Source: Gloeomargarita sp. SKYG116 (GTDB lineage Bacteria > Cyanobacteriota > Cyanobacteriia > Gloeomargaritales > Gloeomargaritaceae). Taken from it: 64,000 nt of DNA. The notes beneath the pieces are model-generated. The model did no database searches and had not been told where the DNA came from. It saw nothing but the letters and a program-made list of their open reading frames with translations. Positions 35,260 through 45,002 of this stretch are shown piece after piece. The stretch covers positions 1 to 64,000 of the forward strand of contig JANWVM010000002.1 of assembly GCA_025056115.1 (NCBI GenBank), written 5' to 3'. Position numbers and translations under genes: made by a program. Numbering within the stretch: position 1 is the stretch's first letter; each line of letters begins with the position of its first letter.

Positions 35260-35736
35260 ATGTCAGCAGAGCAGTTGACGCGGGGGCAGCAGTGGTTGCA
35301 GGCCATTTTTGCCATGGCGCGGATCAATGCGTCGGTGCGAGTCGACCCCCAGCGGCAGTGGTTGGTGATTGAACCCCAGGACCCGGCGCAGGTGCCGATT
35401 CTGCTGGGACCGCAGGGAGCGGTGCTGGATGCGTTGCAGTATTTGGCCAATGTGAATCTCAACCTGCACTTGCCGCCAGAGGAACAATTTCCCTTCACGT
35501 TGGAGTTGGCGGGCTACCGGGCCAAGCGGGAACAGGAATTGGCAGTGCTGGTGGCGCGGACAGCCGAGCAGGTACGGGCAACGGGCAAGGAGGTGGCGAT
35601 TCCCCATCTCTCCGCGGCGGAACGACGGCAAGTGCATACCCTGTTTCAAAAGTACCCGGACCTGGAGACCGTCAGCCGGGGGCAAGAACCGGACCGCTAC
35701 CTAGTGGTCTTACCCAAGCGGAACGCGCTAAGCTAG
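35260..35736 (+). CDS. khpB: KhpB/Jag RNA-binding protein (KH plus R3H)
   Basis: 158 residues. KH-like region with GPQGAVLDALQYLANVNLN and R3H domain HLSAAERRQVHTLFQ. The Jag-N domain present in Firmicutes is missing. KhpB binds sRNA and mRNA with KhpA; in cyanobacteria it usually sits near rnpA and yidC, but those are not in this window. It precedes psb28 by 24 bp. Confidence 0.88.
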   Translation: MSAEQLTRGQQWLQAIFAMARINASVRVDPQRQWLVIEPQDPAQVPILLGPQGAVLDALQYLANVNLNLHLPPEEQFPFTLELAGYRAKREQELAVLVARTAEQVRATGKEVAIPHLSAAERRQVHTLFQKYPDLETVSRGQEPDRYLVVLPKRNALS

Positions 35737-35760
35737 ACCAACTGTTGGTTGTAGGTGGCT

Positions 35761-36102
35761 ATGGCTGCAATTCAATTTATTCGGGGTGTGGACGAGGAAA
35801 CCGTTCCAGAGGTCTATCTCACTCGCTCCCGGGATGCCACAAATGGCACAGCCCGTTTCCGGTTTGAGCAACCCAGGGTGCTGGAGCGTTCGGAGACCAA
35901 CCTGGGTGAGATTACCGGTATGTACCTGGTGGATGAGGAGGGAGAGCTGGTCACGCGGGATGTGCAAGCCAAGTTCCGCAATGGCAAACCCCACGCTATC
36001 GAGGCGCGCTATATCATGCGTTCGCCGGAAGAGTGGGACCGGTTTATGCGGTTTATGGAACGGTACGCCCGGCAAATGGGCCTGGAGTTCAGCAAAGCCT
36101 AG
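35761..36102 (+). CDS. psb28: Photosystem II assembly protein Psb28
   Basis: 113 residues. Extrinsic cytoplasmic-side protein that binds PSII assembly intermediates during repair. Seen: [15 protein letters not shown], the fold core [16 protein letters not shown], and [19 protein letters not shown] 35761 fits the family start. Overlaps the convergent ctp gene by 4 bp. Confidence 0.95.
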   Translation: MAAIQFIRGVDEETVPEVYLTRSRDATNGTARFRFEQPRVLERSETNLGEITGMYLVDEEGELVTRDVQAKFRNGKPHAIEARYIMRSPEEWDRFMRFMERYARQMGLEFSKA

Positions 36103-37412
36103 CCAGGGGTACGGGGAGCGACGGGTGTGCGGCTCTGGTTACTCGCGGGTTTCTGGCGGCGGTCAGCCAGGGCTTTGGTCAACCATTCCACTGCTCGGGC
36201 ATAGACCGGGTCCCGCCGGGGGGTGGTATCGGTAGCACGCTGGGGTAAGGCTTGGCGCTCAGCCCGGCTCAGTTCCACCACCAGATTGGGGTGAATCCCC
36301 TTGCGGGTAATGTCCCGACCGGCAGGGGTGTAGTAGTGGGCGACGGTGACGGTTAACCCTGACCCATCGCTCAGCCGATGCACCGCCTGGACAACCCCCT
36401 TGCCAAAGGTGGGACTGCCAATCACCACTGCGCGTTTGTGGTCCTGGAGGGCGCCGGCAACAATTTCACTGGCGCTGGCCGAACGATGGTCCACCAAAAT
36501 AGCGAGGGGTTCGTCCACCAGGGCCGTGCGATTGGCCTGAAAAACCTCCCGTTCCCCTTGCCGCCCGACCGTACTGACGATGCGTCCCTGCTGCAACCAC
36601 ATCCGGGTGATTTCAATGCTGGCGCTGAGTAAGCCCCCCGGATTGCCCCGCAAATCCAGAATGTACGCCTGGGCGCCTTGCTGCTGGAGGGACTGGAGGG
36701 CCTTACGCATCTGCTCGGCGGCGTGGGCATTGAATCCCTGTAACCGGATCAAGCCGATGGCGCGTCCCTGTTCCCGCTTGAGGGCATAGTCCACTACTTG
36801 GGTTTCAATCCACGCGCGTGTGAGTTGCAGCGGCAGGGTTTCGGTCATCCCTGGGCGGCGAATTTCCAGACGCAATACGGTGCCGGCGGGTCCGCGGATG
36901 AGGCGACTGGCGTCTTCCAAGCTCATGCCGCGCGTGCTGCGACCGGCGACGGAGACCAGTTCATCGCCTGGGCGAATCCCCGCTTTGGCGGCAGGGGAAT
37001 TGTCCACCACATCGGCAATGGTGATGCGGGGCGGTTCCTGCTCGTCGTCCAACTTCAAACGCACCCCGATCCCAGAGAACTCGCCAGCCGTTTGATTGAT
37101 CAAGGCTTGAAATTCCTGGGGGTCGAGAAAACGGGTGTAGGGGTCGCCTAGTTTGCTCAATTCCGCTCGCAGCGCTGCGTAGGCTTGGGCTTTCGAGGTG
37201 TACTCGCGGCTGAGCAAGTCCCGGCGCACCTGCTGCCAGTTCACGCGATTGAACTTGGGGTCCACGTAGTGCGTGTCAATAATCTGCCAGGCTTCATCCA
37301 AAATGGCTTTGGGGTTATTCTCTAGAGGGGTCTGGGCTGGCGCGGGGGCTGTCAATCCGACCGTTAGCAACCCCAACCCCAGCCGTAACCAGCGGTGATA
37401 GATTCCTGTCAT
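36099..37412 (-). CDS. ctp: C-terminal processing protease (S41, CtpA/CtpB type)
   Basis: 437 residues. Lumenal/periplasmic Ser-Lys protease. Seen: signal peptide ending APAPA, PDZ domain (about 105-190, [16 protein letters not shown]), S41 domain with Ser in [14 protein letters not shown] and Lys in [10 protein letters not shown]. Cyanobacteria have three Ctps; CtpA matures D1, and this copy could be CtpA or CtpB. ATG 37412 begins the signal peptide; an upstream ATG at 37442 is less likely. Confidence 0.9.
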   Translation of the reverse strand: MTGIYHRWLRLGLGLLTVGLTAPAPAQTPLENNPKAILDEAWQIIDTHYVDPKFNRVNWQQVRRDLLSREYTSKAQAYAALRAELSKLGDPYTRFLDPQEFQALINQTAGEFSGIGVRLKLDDEQEPPRITIADVVDNSPAAKAGIRPGDELVSVAGRSTRGMSLEDASRLIRGPAGTVLRLEIRRPGMTETLPLQLTRAWIETQVVDYALKREQGRAIGLIRLQGFNAHAAEQMRKALQSLQQQGAQAYILDLRGNPGGLLSASIEITRMWLQQGRIVSTVGRQGEREVFQANRTALVDEPLAILVDHRSASASEIVAGALQDHKRAVVIGSPTFGKGVVQAVHRLSDGSGLTVTVAHYYTPAGRDITRKGIHPNLVVELSRAERQALPQRATDTTPRRDPVYARAVEWLTKALADRRQKPASNQSRTPVAPRTPG

Positions 37413-37519
37413 GGCTTGTGCGCAAGGGGAAATGTAATTCATTTCAATTTAACCGATTTTTCAGCCAGAAGCGGTCAGCGGTTTGGGTTACAATTATCAA
37501 CACAGATAGTGGCTGACCT

Positions 37520-37948
37520 ATGAATCCTTCTTCCCGACCTTTAGCAGTAACACCGGAAAATCTGGGCCGCATTTTGGACATGGTTGAGCGCCTGGCCCAC
37601 GAAAACCAAGTGCTGGCCCGCCAGGTGGAAACGTTGATTCAGCAGGTAGAGGATGCGCATCACTGCATTCGGGAATTATCGAAACTGATTCGGGAGATTT
37701 GGGACAATCTGGAGGGGCGCTGGGACCGGCTGGAACAGGGGTTAAAACATATTGACTCCCAGCAGGACGGGCTGCAGGGCCGGTGTGATTACCTGATTCA
37801 CCTGATGAGCCGCCCCTTTTGGCAGCAACTCCGGGACGCCAGTGCGCCGGAATGGTTGGTCAAGCAGGCCTTTGAGGAATATGTCCGGCGGTTGAACCAA
37901 ACCTTGGAGCGGGAACCGGAGAACCCACCGGAAAGTGAACAAACCTGA
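37520..37948 (+). CDS. Coiled-coil protein overlapping the cobN fragment
   Basis: 142 residues; family not recognised. Almost entirely helical, with long heptad stretches (about 15-90: LDMVERLAHENQVLARQVETL and WDRLEQGLKHIDSQQDGLQGRC) and an acidic tail. It overlaps the following CobN-like gene by 14 bp in another frame, so the two are translationally coupled. TTACAAT near 37488 may be the -10 box. Confidence 0.65.
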   Translation: MNPSSRPLAVTPENLGRILDMVERLAHENQVLARQVETLIQQVEDAHHCIRELSKLIREIWDNLEGRWDRLEQGLKHIDSQQDGLQGRCDYLIHLMSRPFWQQLRDASAPEWLVKQAFEEYVRRLNQTLEREPENPPESEQT

Positions 37949-39464
37949 GCGGCGGCGCCAACTGATAGCAGCGTTGGAGGAACAGGCAGCCGTTTGGGTG
38001 GCGCAACTCCTGCAGGGCCAGCCCTACGACCCACCTCCAGGTCCGCAAGCAGCGCAGGTCCTGGATTGGCTAGCGACGACGCTGCTCCCGCGCCTGCGGC
38101 AAACTCCTCAGGAAATCACGCATCTACTGCGAGGACTGGCCGGGGAGTATGTGCCCAGCGGTCCAGCAGGAGCGCCTAGCCGTGGCCGACCCGAGGTCTT
38201 GCCTACAGGTCGCAATTTCTACGGCGTGGATGTGCGGGCGATTCCCACAGAAATGGCTTGGCAGGTGGGGCAACAGGCAGCCCAGGCGGTGATCGAGCGC
38301 TACACCCAGGACCACGGTGAGTACCCCCGCACGCTGGCCTTGTCCATCTGGGGTACGGCGACGATCCGCAACGGGGGAGAGGATTTTGCGGAGGCGTTGG
38401 CGTTGCTGGGGGTGCGACCAGTATGGGCAGGACCCAGCCGACGGGTGGTGGATTGGGAAATTTTGCCCCTCCGTTACCTGGGTCGCCCCCGCGTGGATGT
38501 GACGTTACGGGTGTCGGGATTTTTCCGCGACAGCTTTCCCCACCTGCTCGACCTGTTCAGCCAGGCGGTGCGGGCGGTGGCAGCCTTAGAGGAATCCCCC
38601 CAGGACAATCCCCTCGTTGCGCAAATTCCCCACGACCAACAAGTATTACAGGACCAGGGGTTGCCCCCTGACCACGCCTATATCCGCGTTTTCGGGCCAA
38701 AACCAGGCAGTTATGGCGCTGGCTTGCAAGGCCTCATCGCCGCCGGCAACTGGGAGACGCCTGCCGATTTGGCGACCGCCTTCTTGAACTGGAGCGCCTA
38801 CGCCTACACCGACAGCGAGTGGGGAACCGTCGCCCCAGCCGCCCTGCGCCAGCGTTTACAAACCACGCAAATCGTTCTGCATAACCAGGACAATCGCGAA
38901 CACGACATCCTGGACTCCGATGACTACTACCAATTCCAGGGGGGGTTAACCGTTGCCATTCGCGCGCTCACGGGGCAAACACCAGTGGTCTATCACGGGG
39001 ACCACGCCCGCCCAACCGCCATCCGCATCCGTACCTTGCAAGAGGAACTCCGGCGCGTGTATCGCACCCGCGTGGTCAACCCTAAATGGATTCAGGCCAT
39101 GATGCGGCATGGGTACAAGGGAGCGTTTGAATTGGCTGCGACAGTGGATTATTTCTTTGCCTACGACGCCACAACGGGTCTGGGCGACGATGGGATATAT
39201 GCCGGCATTGCCAGGGCCTACCTGCTCGACCCGGCAGTACGCCGCTTTCTCACCCAAACCAATCCCTGGGCGCTGTGGAGTATGGCAGAACGGTTGTGGG
39301 AAGCGCACCAGCGGGGGTTATGGCAACAGGCAGACCCGGCGCTGCTCGACCAACTGCGGCAATTGATTCACACGACGGAAGCGCTTATTGAGGCCGGGGC
39401 ACCCATCGTCCAATCGTCGCCAGCAGTTCCTGAGGATTGCAGGGTTTGCCCAGATAATCGTTGA
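37935..39464 (+). CDS. C-terminal half of CobN-type cobaltochelatase large subunit, stand-alone
   Basis: 509 residues against about 1200-1300 for full CobN, which inserts cobalt in aerobic B12 synthesis with CobS/CobT or ChlI/ChlD-like AAA partners. It matches only the C-terminal half: GLAGEYVPSGPAGAPSRGR, LPTGRNFYGVDVRAIPTE, WGTATIRNGGED, VLHNQDNREHDILDSDDYY, RVVNPKWIQAMMRHGYKGAFE. The N-terminal half is absent upstream, where a coiled-coil gene sits, so CobN is either split or degraded. The reading frame is clean and family blocks are intact, which argues against decay. GTG start. The 3' 80 bp overlap cheA. Confidence 0.85.
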   Translation: MNKPERRRQLIAALEEQAAVWVAQLLQGQPYDPPPGPQAAQVLDWLATTLLPRLRQTPQEITHLLRGLAGEYVPSGPAGAPSRGRPEVLPTGRNFYGVDVRAIPTEMAWQVGQQAAQAVIERYTQDHGEYPRTLALSIWGTATIRNGGEDFAEALALLGVRPVWAGPSRRVVDWEILPLRYLGRPRVDVTLRVSGFFRDSFPHLLDLFSQAVRAVAALEESPQDNPLVAQIPHDQQVLQDQGLPPDHAYIRVFGPKPGSYGAGLQGLIAAGNWETPADLATAFLNWSAYAYTDSEWGTVAPAALRQRLQTTQIVLHNQDNREHDILDSDDYYQFQGGLTVAIRALTGQTPVVYHGDHARPTAIRIRTLQEELRRVYRTRVVNPKWIQAMMRHGYKGAFELAATVDYFFAYDATTGLGDDGIYAGIARAYLLDPAVRRFLTQTNPWALWSMAERLWEAHQRGLWQQADPALLDQLRQLIHTTEALIEAGAPIVQSSPAVPEDCRVCPDNR

Positions 39465-41883
39465 CCCCTAATTGGGCTGCCTTGTGCCGGTGACGGTCGC
39501 CAGTGCGGGACGTGAGCATCACCACAGGCAGGTGCTGGGTTTGCGAATGCGCCCGCATGCTCTGCACCAAATCCCAACCGTTGAGGCGGGGCATTTCCAA
39601 GTCGGTCAGCACTAACTGGACTTTGTCCGTATTTTGTAAGAGGGTTTCCCAGGCTTCTTGCCCGTCCCGACAGGTCAAGATGTGGTAACCAGCTTGGTCT
39701 AGGACGCTGCTAATCAGGCGACGGGTGTAAACAGAGTCTTCGGCGACCAAGATGGTTGGTTTGGCAACCGGTGATTCAACCGCTAGAGACGCCGAGGTGC
39801 GAGGGCCAGCCCGCCGGAGTTGGCTCGGTAACAACACGGCAATGGAGGCGCCGGACGGCAGGACTGCGGCACCGACCAGATAGGGGGGCAGGGGAAACAC
39901 CTCTTCAATGCGTTTCACCATCCGTTGCTGCACTTGGCTCAGTTCATCCACCAGCAAGCCAAAAGGTTGTCCCTGCGGGCCAGCGAGGACCAGGATGGCT
40001 TGCGCCAGGGGCGGGTCGAGCGGTTGGTGGTAATCCAGGAGGTGTTCGGGCAGGTAGATGGGAATATCCTGGTGGCGCCAGGAGAGGGTGAAGGGTTGGT
40101 GAAAATCCCGTTCTCGCGGCACTTCCCGCAAGATGTCCAGCACGCTGTCGGCCAAAAAACCCAATTGCTGGCCCTGGGCGCGCACAATCAACAGCGGCAG
40201 CAGACTCACCGCCAGGGGCAATCGCAGAGTGACTTGCGTGCCATGACCCGGTTCGGAGGTGATTTCTACTGTGCCCCCTAACTGGCGAATTTCCGTACGC
40301 ACCGCGTCAAGTCCCACCCCTCGGCCCGACAGTTCCGACACCTGTTCACTGGTGGAAAAGCCCGGCACAAACAAAAAGTTCAAAATCTCTTCGCGTGTCA
40401 ACTGGTCGTAGGGAGCCTGGGTCAACCCCCGTTCGCGGGCTTTTTGGTACACCCGTTCCAGGTTCACCCCCCGCCCGTCGTCGTGGATGCTGATCAGGGC
40501 CTGGTTTCCTTGGACATGGGCTTTCAACGTGATGCAAGCAGCCGCTGGTTTGCCCTGTTGCAGTCGTTCCGCAGGGGGTTCAATCCCGTGGTCGAAGGCG
40601 TTATTGACCAGGTGGGTCAGGGGTCCCTTGAGTTGATCCAGCAACAGCCGGTCTAGCAACACATCGGCGCCCTGAACATGACACTGCACCTGTTTGCCAT
40701 AACGCTGAGCGAGCCGCTGGATTTTCTGGGTAAAGGGACCGGTCAAGGTGTGAAAAGGGTTAAGGCGGGCCTTGGTGGATTCGCTGTAGATTTGGTTGAG
40801 GTTGCGGCGGAGACTGACCAGTTCGCGGGCGGTGCTGCGGGTCACCAAGTCCAAATCTTCGGCGCTTTCGCTCACTTGGGCCACAAACTCCTGGCAGGCT
40901 TGCAGGGTTTCGTGTAAAGCGCTGAAGCGGTCCATCTCCAGGGGGTCAAACTCAGCGCCTTCGGTGGCCCGGTGTTGTATAGCCAATTGCTCATAGACTT
41001 CCTCCATCCGCTCTCGCACCGGTGCAAAGCTGGCCACTAACTCCTTCAAATGGCGAATGGTGGCTTCTAGTTGCTCCTGTTGACCGCTCAGTTTTTCCAG
41101 ATACAGCAGCAGGTCGCCGCCGGTATTGGCCAGAAACTCTACGGTCTGCAAGGGCAACCGCACATGGGTAACCGTAGGGATTTCCAGTTCAGCAGGCGGG
41201 ACAGGCGGTGGGAGAACAGGGGGCGTTAGACCCAAAGACTGGTCCCGTTCCCGGCGAATCTGGGTAATGATTTGTTGCGCCAGCGCCAAGTCGGATTGTT
41301 GTTGCAGAGGGCTTACAGCAGCAGCCAACCAGGGCAGTTGGAGTTCCTCGGCCAGAAAGGTGCAATTCTCCCATAGTTCGTGACAGGCGGACAGGTCCCC
41401 TTGCTGCAAACGAGTTTCAATCACCTGGAGGCAGTCTTCCAGCGCACCCGTCAAAGCTGCCCGCACTTCCTCCTCTGGGTTGGGAGCTGCCGGTCGGGCC
41501 TGGGTGACCAACGCCGCAATGGCCTGGAGGAGTTCGGGGTCGGCGGTTACTGTCGGGTCATGGACGTTATCCAGCAACCAGGCCAGTTCCTCTACCCCGC
41601 GTCGCACCAAAGGTTCTCCCTCTGGCAGGCGGCGTTGGCCCATGAGTTCGAGCAGGTCTTCCAGGTGATGCGCCAGCGTTTGCAAGGCCCGCATTTGGAA
41701 GGTACCGGCGCCGCCTTTGAGGGTGTGAGCCGCGCGCATCAGTTGGTCATAATCCCACTGGGGCGCAGCAATCCCCTGGCGCAGGGCCGCCACGTACAAG
41801 GGGGCCTCCTCTTCCAAAAAACCCTGCCGAGCCTCCGTCATCAACTGAGTCAACAGGTCCTGGTTCAAGGGGTCGCCGTGCAT
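39385..41883 (-). CDS. Hybrid CheA-type histidine kinase with receiver (PilL/TaxAY-like)
   Basis: 832 residues. HPt domain with His53 in AHTLKGGAG, a long linker with a dimerisation region, HATPase_c with VNNAFDHGIE and GRGVGLDAV, a CheW-like domain (about 575-700), and a C-terminal receiver (about 712-832) with Asp in LVLTDLEMPRLNG. Phosphorylates the CheY/PatA-type regulators of the same operon to steer type-IV-pilus motility. Last gene of the operon; 11 bp from the MCP stop. No cheR or cheB. Confidence 0.9.
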   Translation of the reverse strand: MHGDPLNQDLLTQLMTEARQGFLEEEAPLYVAALRQGIAAPQWDYDQLMRAAHTLKGGAGTFQMRALQTLAHHLEDLLELMGQRRLPEGEPLVRRGVEELAWLLDNVHDPTVTADPELLQAIAALVTQARPAAPNPEEEVRAALTGALEDCLQVIETRLQQGDLSACHELWENCTFLAEELQLPWLAAAVSPLQQQSDLALAQQIITQIRRERDQSLGLTPPVLPPPVPPAELEIPTVTHVRLPLQTVEFLANTGGDLLLYLEKLSGQQEQLEATIRHLKELVASFAPVRERMEEVYEQLAIQHRATEGAEFDPLEMDRFSALHETLQACQEFVAQVSESAEDLDLVTRSTARELVSLRRNLNQIYSESTKARLNPFHTLTGPFTQKIQRLAQRYGKQVQCHVQGADVLLDRLLLDQLKGPLTHLVNNAFDHGIEPPAERLQQGKPAAACITLKAHVQGNQALISIHDDGRGVNLERVYQKARERGLTQAPYDQLTREEILNFLFVPGFSTSEQVSELSGRGVGLDAVRTEIRQLGGTVEITSEPGHGTQVTLRLPLAVSLLPLLIVRAQGQQLGFLADSVLDILREVPRERDFHQPFTLSWRHQDIPIYLPEHLLDYHQPLDPPLAQAILVLAGPQGQPFGLLVDELSQVQQRMVKRIEEVFPLPPYLVGAAVLPSGASIAVLLPSQLRRAGPRTSASLAVESPVAKPTILVAEDSVYTRRLISSVLDQAGYHILTCRDGQEAWETLLQNTDKVQLVLTDLEMPRLNGWDLVQSMRAHSQTQHLPVVMLTSRTGDRHRHKAAQLGVNDYLGKPCNPQELLATIGRWVPRPQ

Positions 41884-41894
41884 GGGTGACTACC

Positions 41895-44528
41895 TCAGGC
41901 TTGCAAGCGGAATTGTTGAACGAACTGTTGTAACTGTCGCACTTCTTCCCCTAGCTCCTGCAGGGCAACGGCAACTTCCTGGGCAGCCCCGGAGGTGGTG
42001 GTGGCAATCGCTGCGACATTTTCCATCGCCGTTTGCACCTGGGCCGACACCTGGGAATGGGTGCGGGTTTGCTGGGCAATCGCCTCCTGGTAGGCGGTCA
42101 TTTGGTCAGAAAGCGCGGCCAGCCGTCGCAACACCTGCTGGGTTTTTTGCACCAAGAGCGACCCTTCGACCACCGCGCCGGTGCTGCTTTCCATTGCATG
42201 AGACACCTCAGCAGTATCCTGTTGGATGTTGCGCACCAGGGCTTCAATGCGGACCGTTTCCTTACGCACCAGGTTAGCGAGTTGGCCAATCTCGTCGGCG
42301 ATCAACCGGAATCCCTCTCCATGTTCCCCCGCCCGGTCGGCCTCTAGAGAGGCATTGAAGGAGAGCAGGTTGGTTTGCACACTGATTTCTTGGATGATGG
42401 CTAAAACCTGGCTGATTTCTTGGCTCGACCCCACCAGGTGTTTGACTTTTTTGGAGGTTTTCCCCACCGCTTCTCGGATTTGGGCGTAGAGCTGGGCAGT
42501 GGCATCCATGGCCTGTTGTCCCTCCTGGGCAGCCTGCAGCGAGGATTGGGCCGTGACCGCCGCTTCGGCAGCACTCTGGGCAATGTTTTCGATCGCCTGG
42601 GCATTTTCTGCCGCCAGCGCCAGCGCCTGTGTGAGTTCCAATTCCTGGGATTGCGCCGCCTGAGCCAAGTTCACAACCGCTGCTTCCGAATGCCCCGCCA
42701 GGGTGGTGACCCGGTCGGCAGTCGCCCGGACATTGCCTACCAACGTCCGCAAACTGGCAACGGTAACGTTAAAGGCATCGGCGATTGACGCAACTGGCCC
42801 GCTGTCGGCCTGCGCCCGCACAGTCAAATCTCCCTGCTGCGCCCCTTCAATATCAGTTAGGAGCTGAATCACATCGGCTTCCAACTGTTGGCGGGCTGTG
42901 TCGGCTTCCTGTTGTTGCCGCTGGAGAGTCGCCACGTGGGTTTCCACTGCTGCGGCCATCTGGCTCATTTCCCGCGCTAACAGGACAAATTCATCCTGAC
43001 CGGGTAGGCTGAGGCGTTCCTGGTATTGACCTTGGGCCAGCACCTTAGCATAGGTACTCAACCGCCGCACGGGTTCAGCCAAGACACGGGCTGCCCACCA
43101 TCCCAGCCCCCAGGCGATGAGTAAAATCAGGAATCCCAACCCATAGGTGGCACTGGTATAGTCCCACAGGCGTTGCTCTAATTCCTGCAGGGGGCGTCCC
43201 ACAGCCAGTAACCCTACCACGGGTCCCAGTTCTGGTTCATCTCTGCCATCTAGCTGTTGGTCGTCACTGACTGGAATACCCCGTAGCGGGCGAAACAGGG
43301 CCAGGTATTCCTTCTGCCGCCCGTCGGGGCGAACCAGCTTCAGGGTGGTCAATTGCTGGTTCCGTCCCTCCTGCAGCAGGGCTTGCACCACAGGGTCCGG
43401 AGCCAGTTGTCCCAGTGCCCGCTGCGTGGGATTCTGTGGGTCGGGAATATTGGTCGTTACCTGGACATCCCGTGCATACACCGCAAGCAGGGGCCAACCG
43501 TACAGGCGCTGGGGGTGGTCCACCAACCAATGGTTACGGTTGAGTACACTGCCAACTACTACTGCCCCCAGCACTTTCTCCCGCTGTTTCACCGGCTGCA
43601 CCGCCACTGCCAACAGACCAATTCCCTGCATCTGGGTGTCAATCCCCAGCTTCTGCCGGTCCTCCTGAGAGGACACCAGCGTTAAACCAGCCACTGGCTC
43701 TCCCGTAGTCAGCGCCTGCTTGACCCAGGGTAGTTGTCCCAGGTTAGTACCGGCTGGCAAGGTCACCCGCTGGGCGCGATAGGGGGGCAGGGGGATGGCC
43801 GGGTCCGGTTCTAGGAGCGGCATATTTCGCTGTTCTTCTGGAACCACCACCACATGGTGCTGGCGTACCCGACCCTGGGCGTCTAAAACCAGCCGCAGGT
43901 TCTTGGTCATTTCGGGGTAATCCCGCTCATGGGTGGCCAGTCCCTCCGTTAGTAGAGTTTGCATGAGGGGATTCGCCTGGGTGATTAAGCTGGGATTGCG
44001 TTCTAACAGGCGGGCTAGAGTTTGCGCCTGCGCTTGGGATTCCGTCACCAGCCACTGCACGTACTCCTCCTCCAAGGTGACCATCCCTTGCCGCAGGCTG
44101 GTTTCAAACTTGTCCCTCACCGTCTGCCGCACCGACTGCACCTGGATTTGCGTGAAAATTACCACCGGTACTGTCGTCCAAAGCAACAGAATCGCCGCTA
44201 ATTTCTGGCGGAATGGCAGACATTGCCACCAACGCTGGAGGGAAAAACGTGGCGCCGGCACGGGGAGCGGTTCCATCTCCAATGGTGGAGGCAATTCCTG
44301 CAACGCTGCCCGGGCCGCCTGTCCATAACTTCCCTGGGGGTCTTGGTCCACCACCTGCTGCCATAACCGGCGCGCCCCTTCCACATCGCCCATTTCCCAG
44401 GCGTCCTGTCCTTGCAGGTAGAGTGCCAGCAGGGGGTCGGTTGGCACCTCGACCTGTTCGCGAGTGGCCGGCACCTCATCCGGCAGTTGCGTGGACCATT
44501 CCGGCAGTGGCGTGGGGGATGATTCCAT
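41895..44528 (-). CDS. Methyl-accepting chemotaxis protein (PilJ-like)
   Basis: 877 residues. A cytoplasmic N-terminal extension with a TPR-like segment (about 30-60: GQDAWEMGDVEGARRLWQQVV), a first membrane helix (about 95-115), a large periplasmic sensor region (about 115-450), a second helix (YGLGFLILLIAWGLGWWAA), HAMP, and a signalling hairpin with SFNASLEADRAGEHGEGF. Clusters with CheA/CheW to sense a stimulus, possibly light or surface. Four bp separate it from cheW. Confidence 0.9.
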   Translation of the reverse strand: MESSPTPLPEWSTQLPDEVPATREQVEVPTDPLLALYLQGQDAWEMGDVEGARRLWQQVVDQDPQGSYGQAARAALQELPPPLEMEPLPVPAPRFSLQRWWQCLPFRQKLAAILLLWTTVPVVIFTQIQVQSVRQTVRDKFETSLRQGMVTLEEEYVQWLVTESQAQAQTLARLLERNPSLITQANPLMQTLLTEGLATHERDYPEMTKNLRLVLDAQGRVRQHHVVVVPEEQRNMPLLEPDPAIPLPPYRAQRVTLPAGTNLGQLPWVKQALTTGEPVAGLTLVSSQEDRQKLGIDTQMQGIGLLAVAVQPVKQREKVLGAVVVGSVLNRNHWLVDHPQRLYGWPLLAVYARDVQVTTNIPDPQNPTQRALGQLAPDPVVQALLQEGRNQQLTTLKLVRPDGRQKEYLALFRPLRGIPVSDDQQLDGRDEPELGPVVGLLAVGRPLQELEQRLWDYTSATYGLGFLILLIAWGLGWWAARVLAEPVRRLSTYAKVLAQGQYQERLSLPGQDEFVLLAREMSQMAAAVETHVATLQRQQQEADTARQQLEADVIQLLTDIEGAQQGDLTVRAQADSGPVASIADAFNVTVASLRTLVGNVRATADRVTTLAGHSEAAVVNLAQAAQSQELELTQALALAAENAQAIENIAQSAAEAAVTAQSSLQAAQEGQQAMDATAQLYAQIREAVGKTSKKVKHLVGSSQEISQVLAIIQEISVQTNLLSFNASLEADRAGEHGEGFRLIADEIGQLANLVRKETVRIEALVRNIQQDTAEVSHAMESSTGAVVEGSLLVQKTQQVLRRLAALSDQMTAYQEAIAQQTRTHSQVSAQVQTAMENVAAIATTTSGAAQEVAVALQELGEEVRQLQQFVQQFRLQA

Positions 44529-44531
44529 GGC

Positions 44532-45002
44532 TTACCTCCCAGCAGCAGATTGATACAACATCTGGAACCAGGCCGTTGGGTCCACCAGGGCAACGGGATA
44601 GCCTTCCCAGTAGGTCATGCGGGGGAAAAGATGCCGATGGCGCAGCCGGGACAATGGGTGCATCTCTGCCGGTGTCGCCAACAAAAATCCCTCTCGACCC
44701 TGGATGGTCATGACCAACGACCGTTGCCCAACCGTCACCACTAACCCCTCCCGGCCCGGCGTCTGGGGCACAGCCAAATCTGGTTCTAACTGCCGTAACC
44801 AGGCCCCTGTATCCAGAACCCACAGAAAAGTCCCCCGTAAATTTGTAATCCCCCGGAAAATGGGCGGCATACCTGGCATGGGCGACACCACCACCCCAGT
44901 CATATCCAACGCCTCTCGCACCACCAACTGGGGCAACGCCAGCCGCACCCTTTCTCCCAACCGCAGCACCACGTACTTCTCCGGTGGCGATTTAACGGAC
45001 AT
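44532..45002 (-). CDS. CheW-like coupling protein
   Basis: 156 residues. CheW beta-barrel fold: RVRLALPQLVVREALDM, GITNLRGTFLWVLDTGAWL, and a final VALVDPTAWFQ. Links the MCP to the hybrid CheA. Its start overlaps the CheY stop by 11 bp. Confidence 0.9.
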   Translation of the reverse strand: MSVKSPPEKYVVLRLGERVRLALPQLVVREALDMTGVVVSPMPGMPPIFRGITNLRGTFLWVLDTGAWLRQLEPDLAVPQTPGREGLVVTVGQRSLVMTIQGREGFLLATPAEMHPLSRLRHRHLFPRMTYWEGYPVALVDPTAWFQMLYQSAAGR

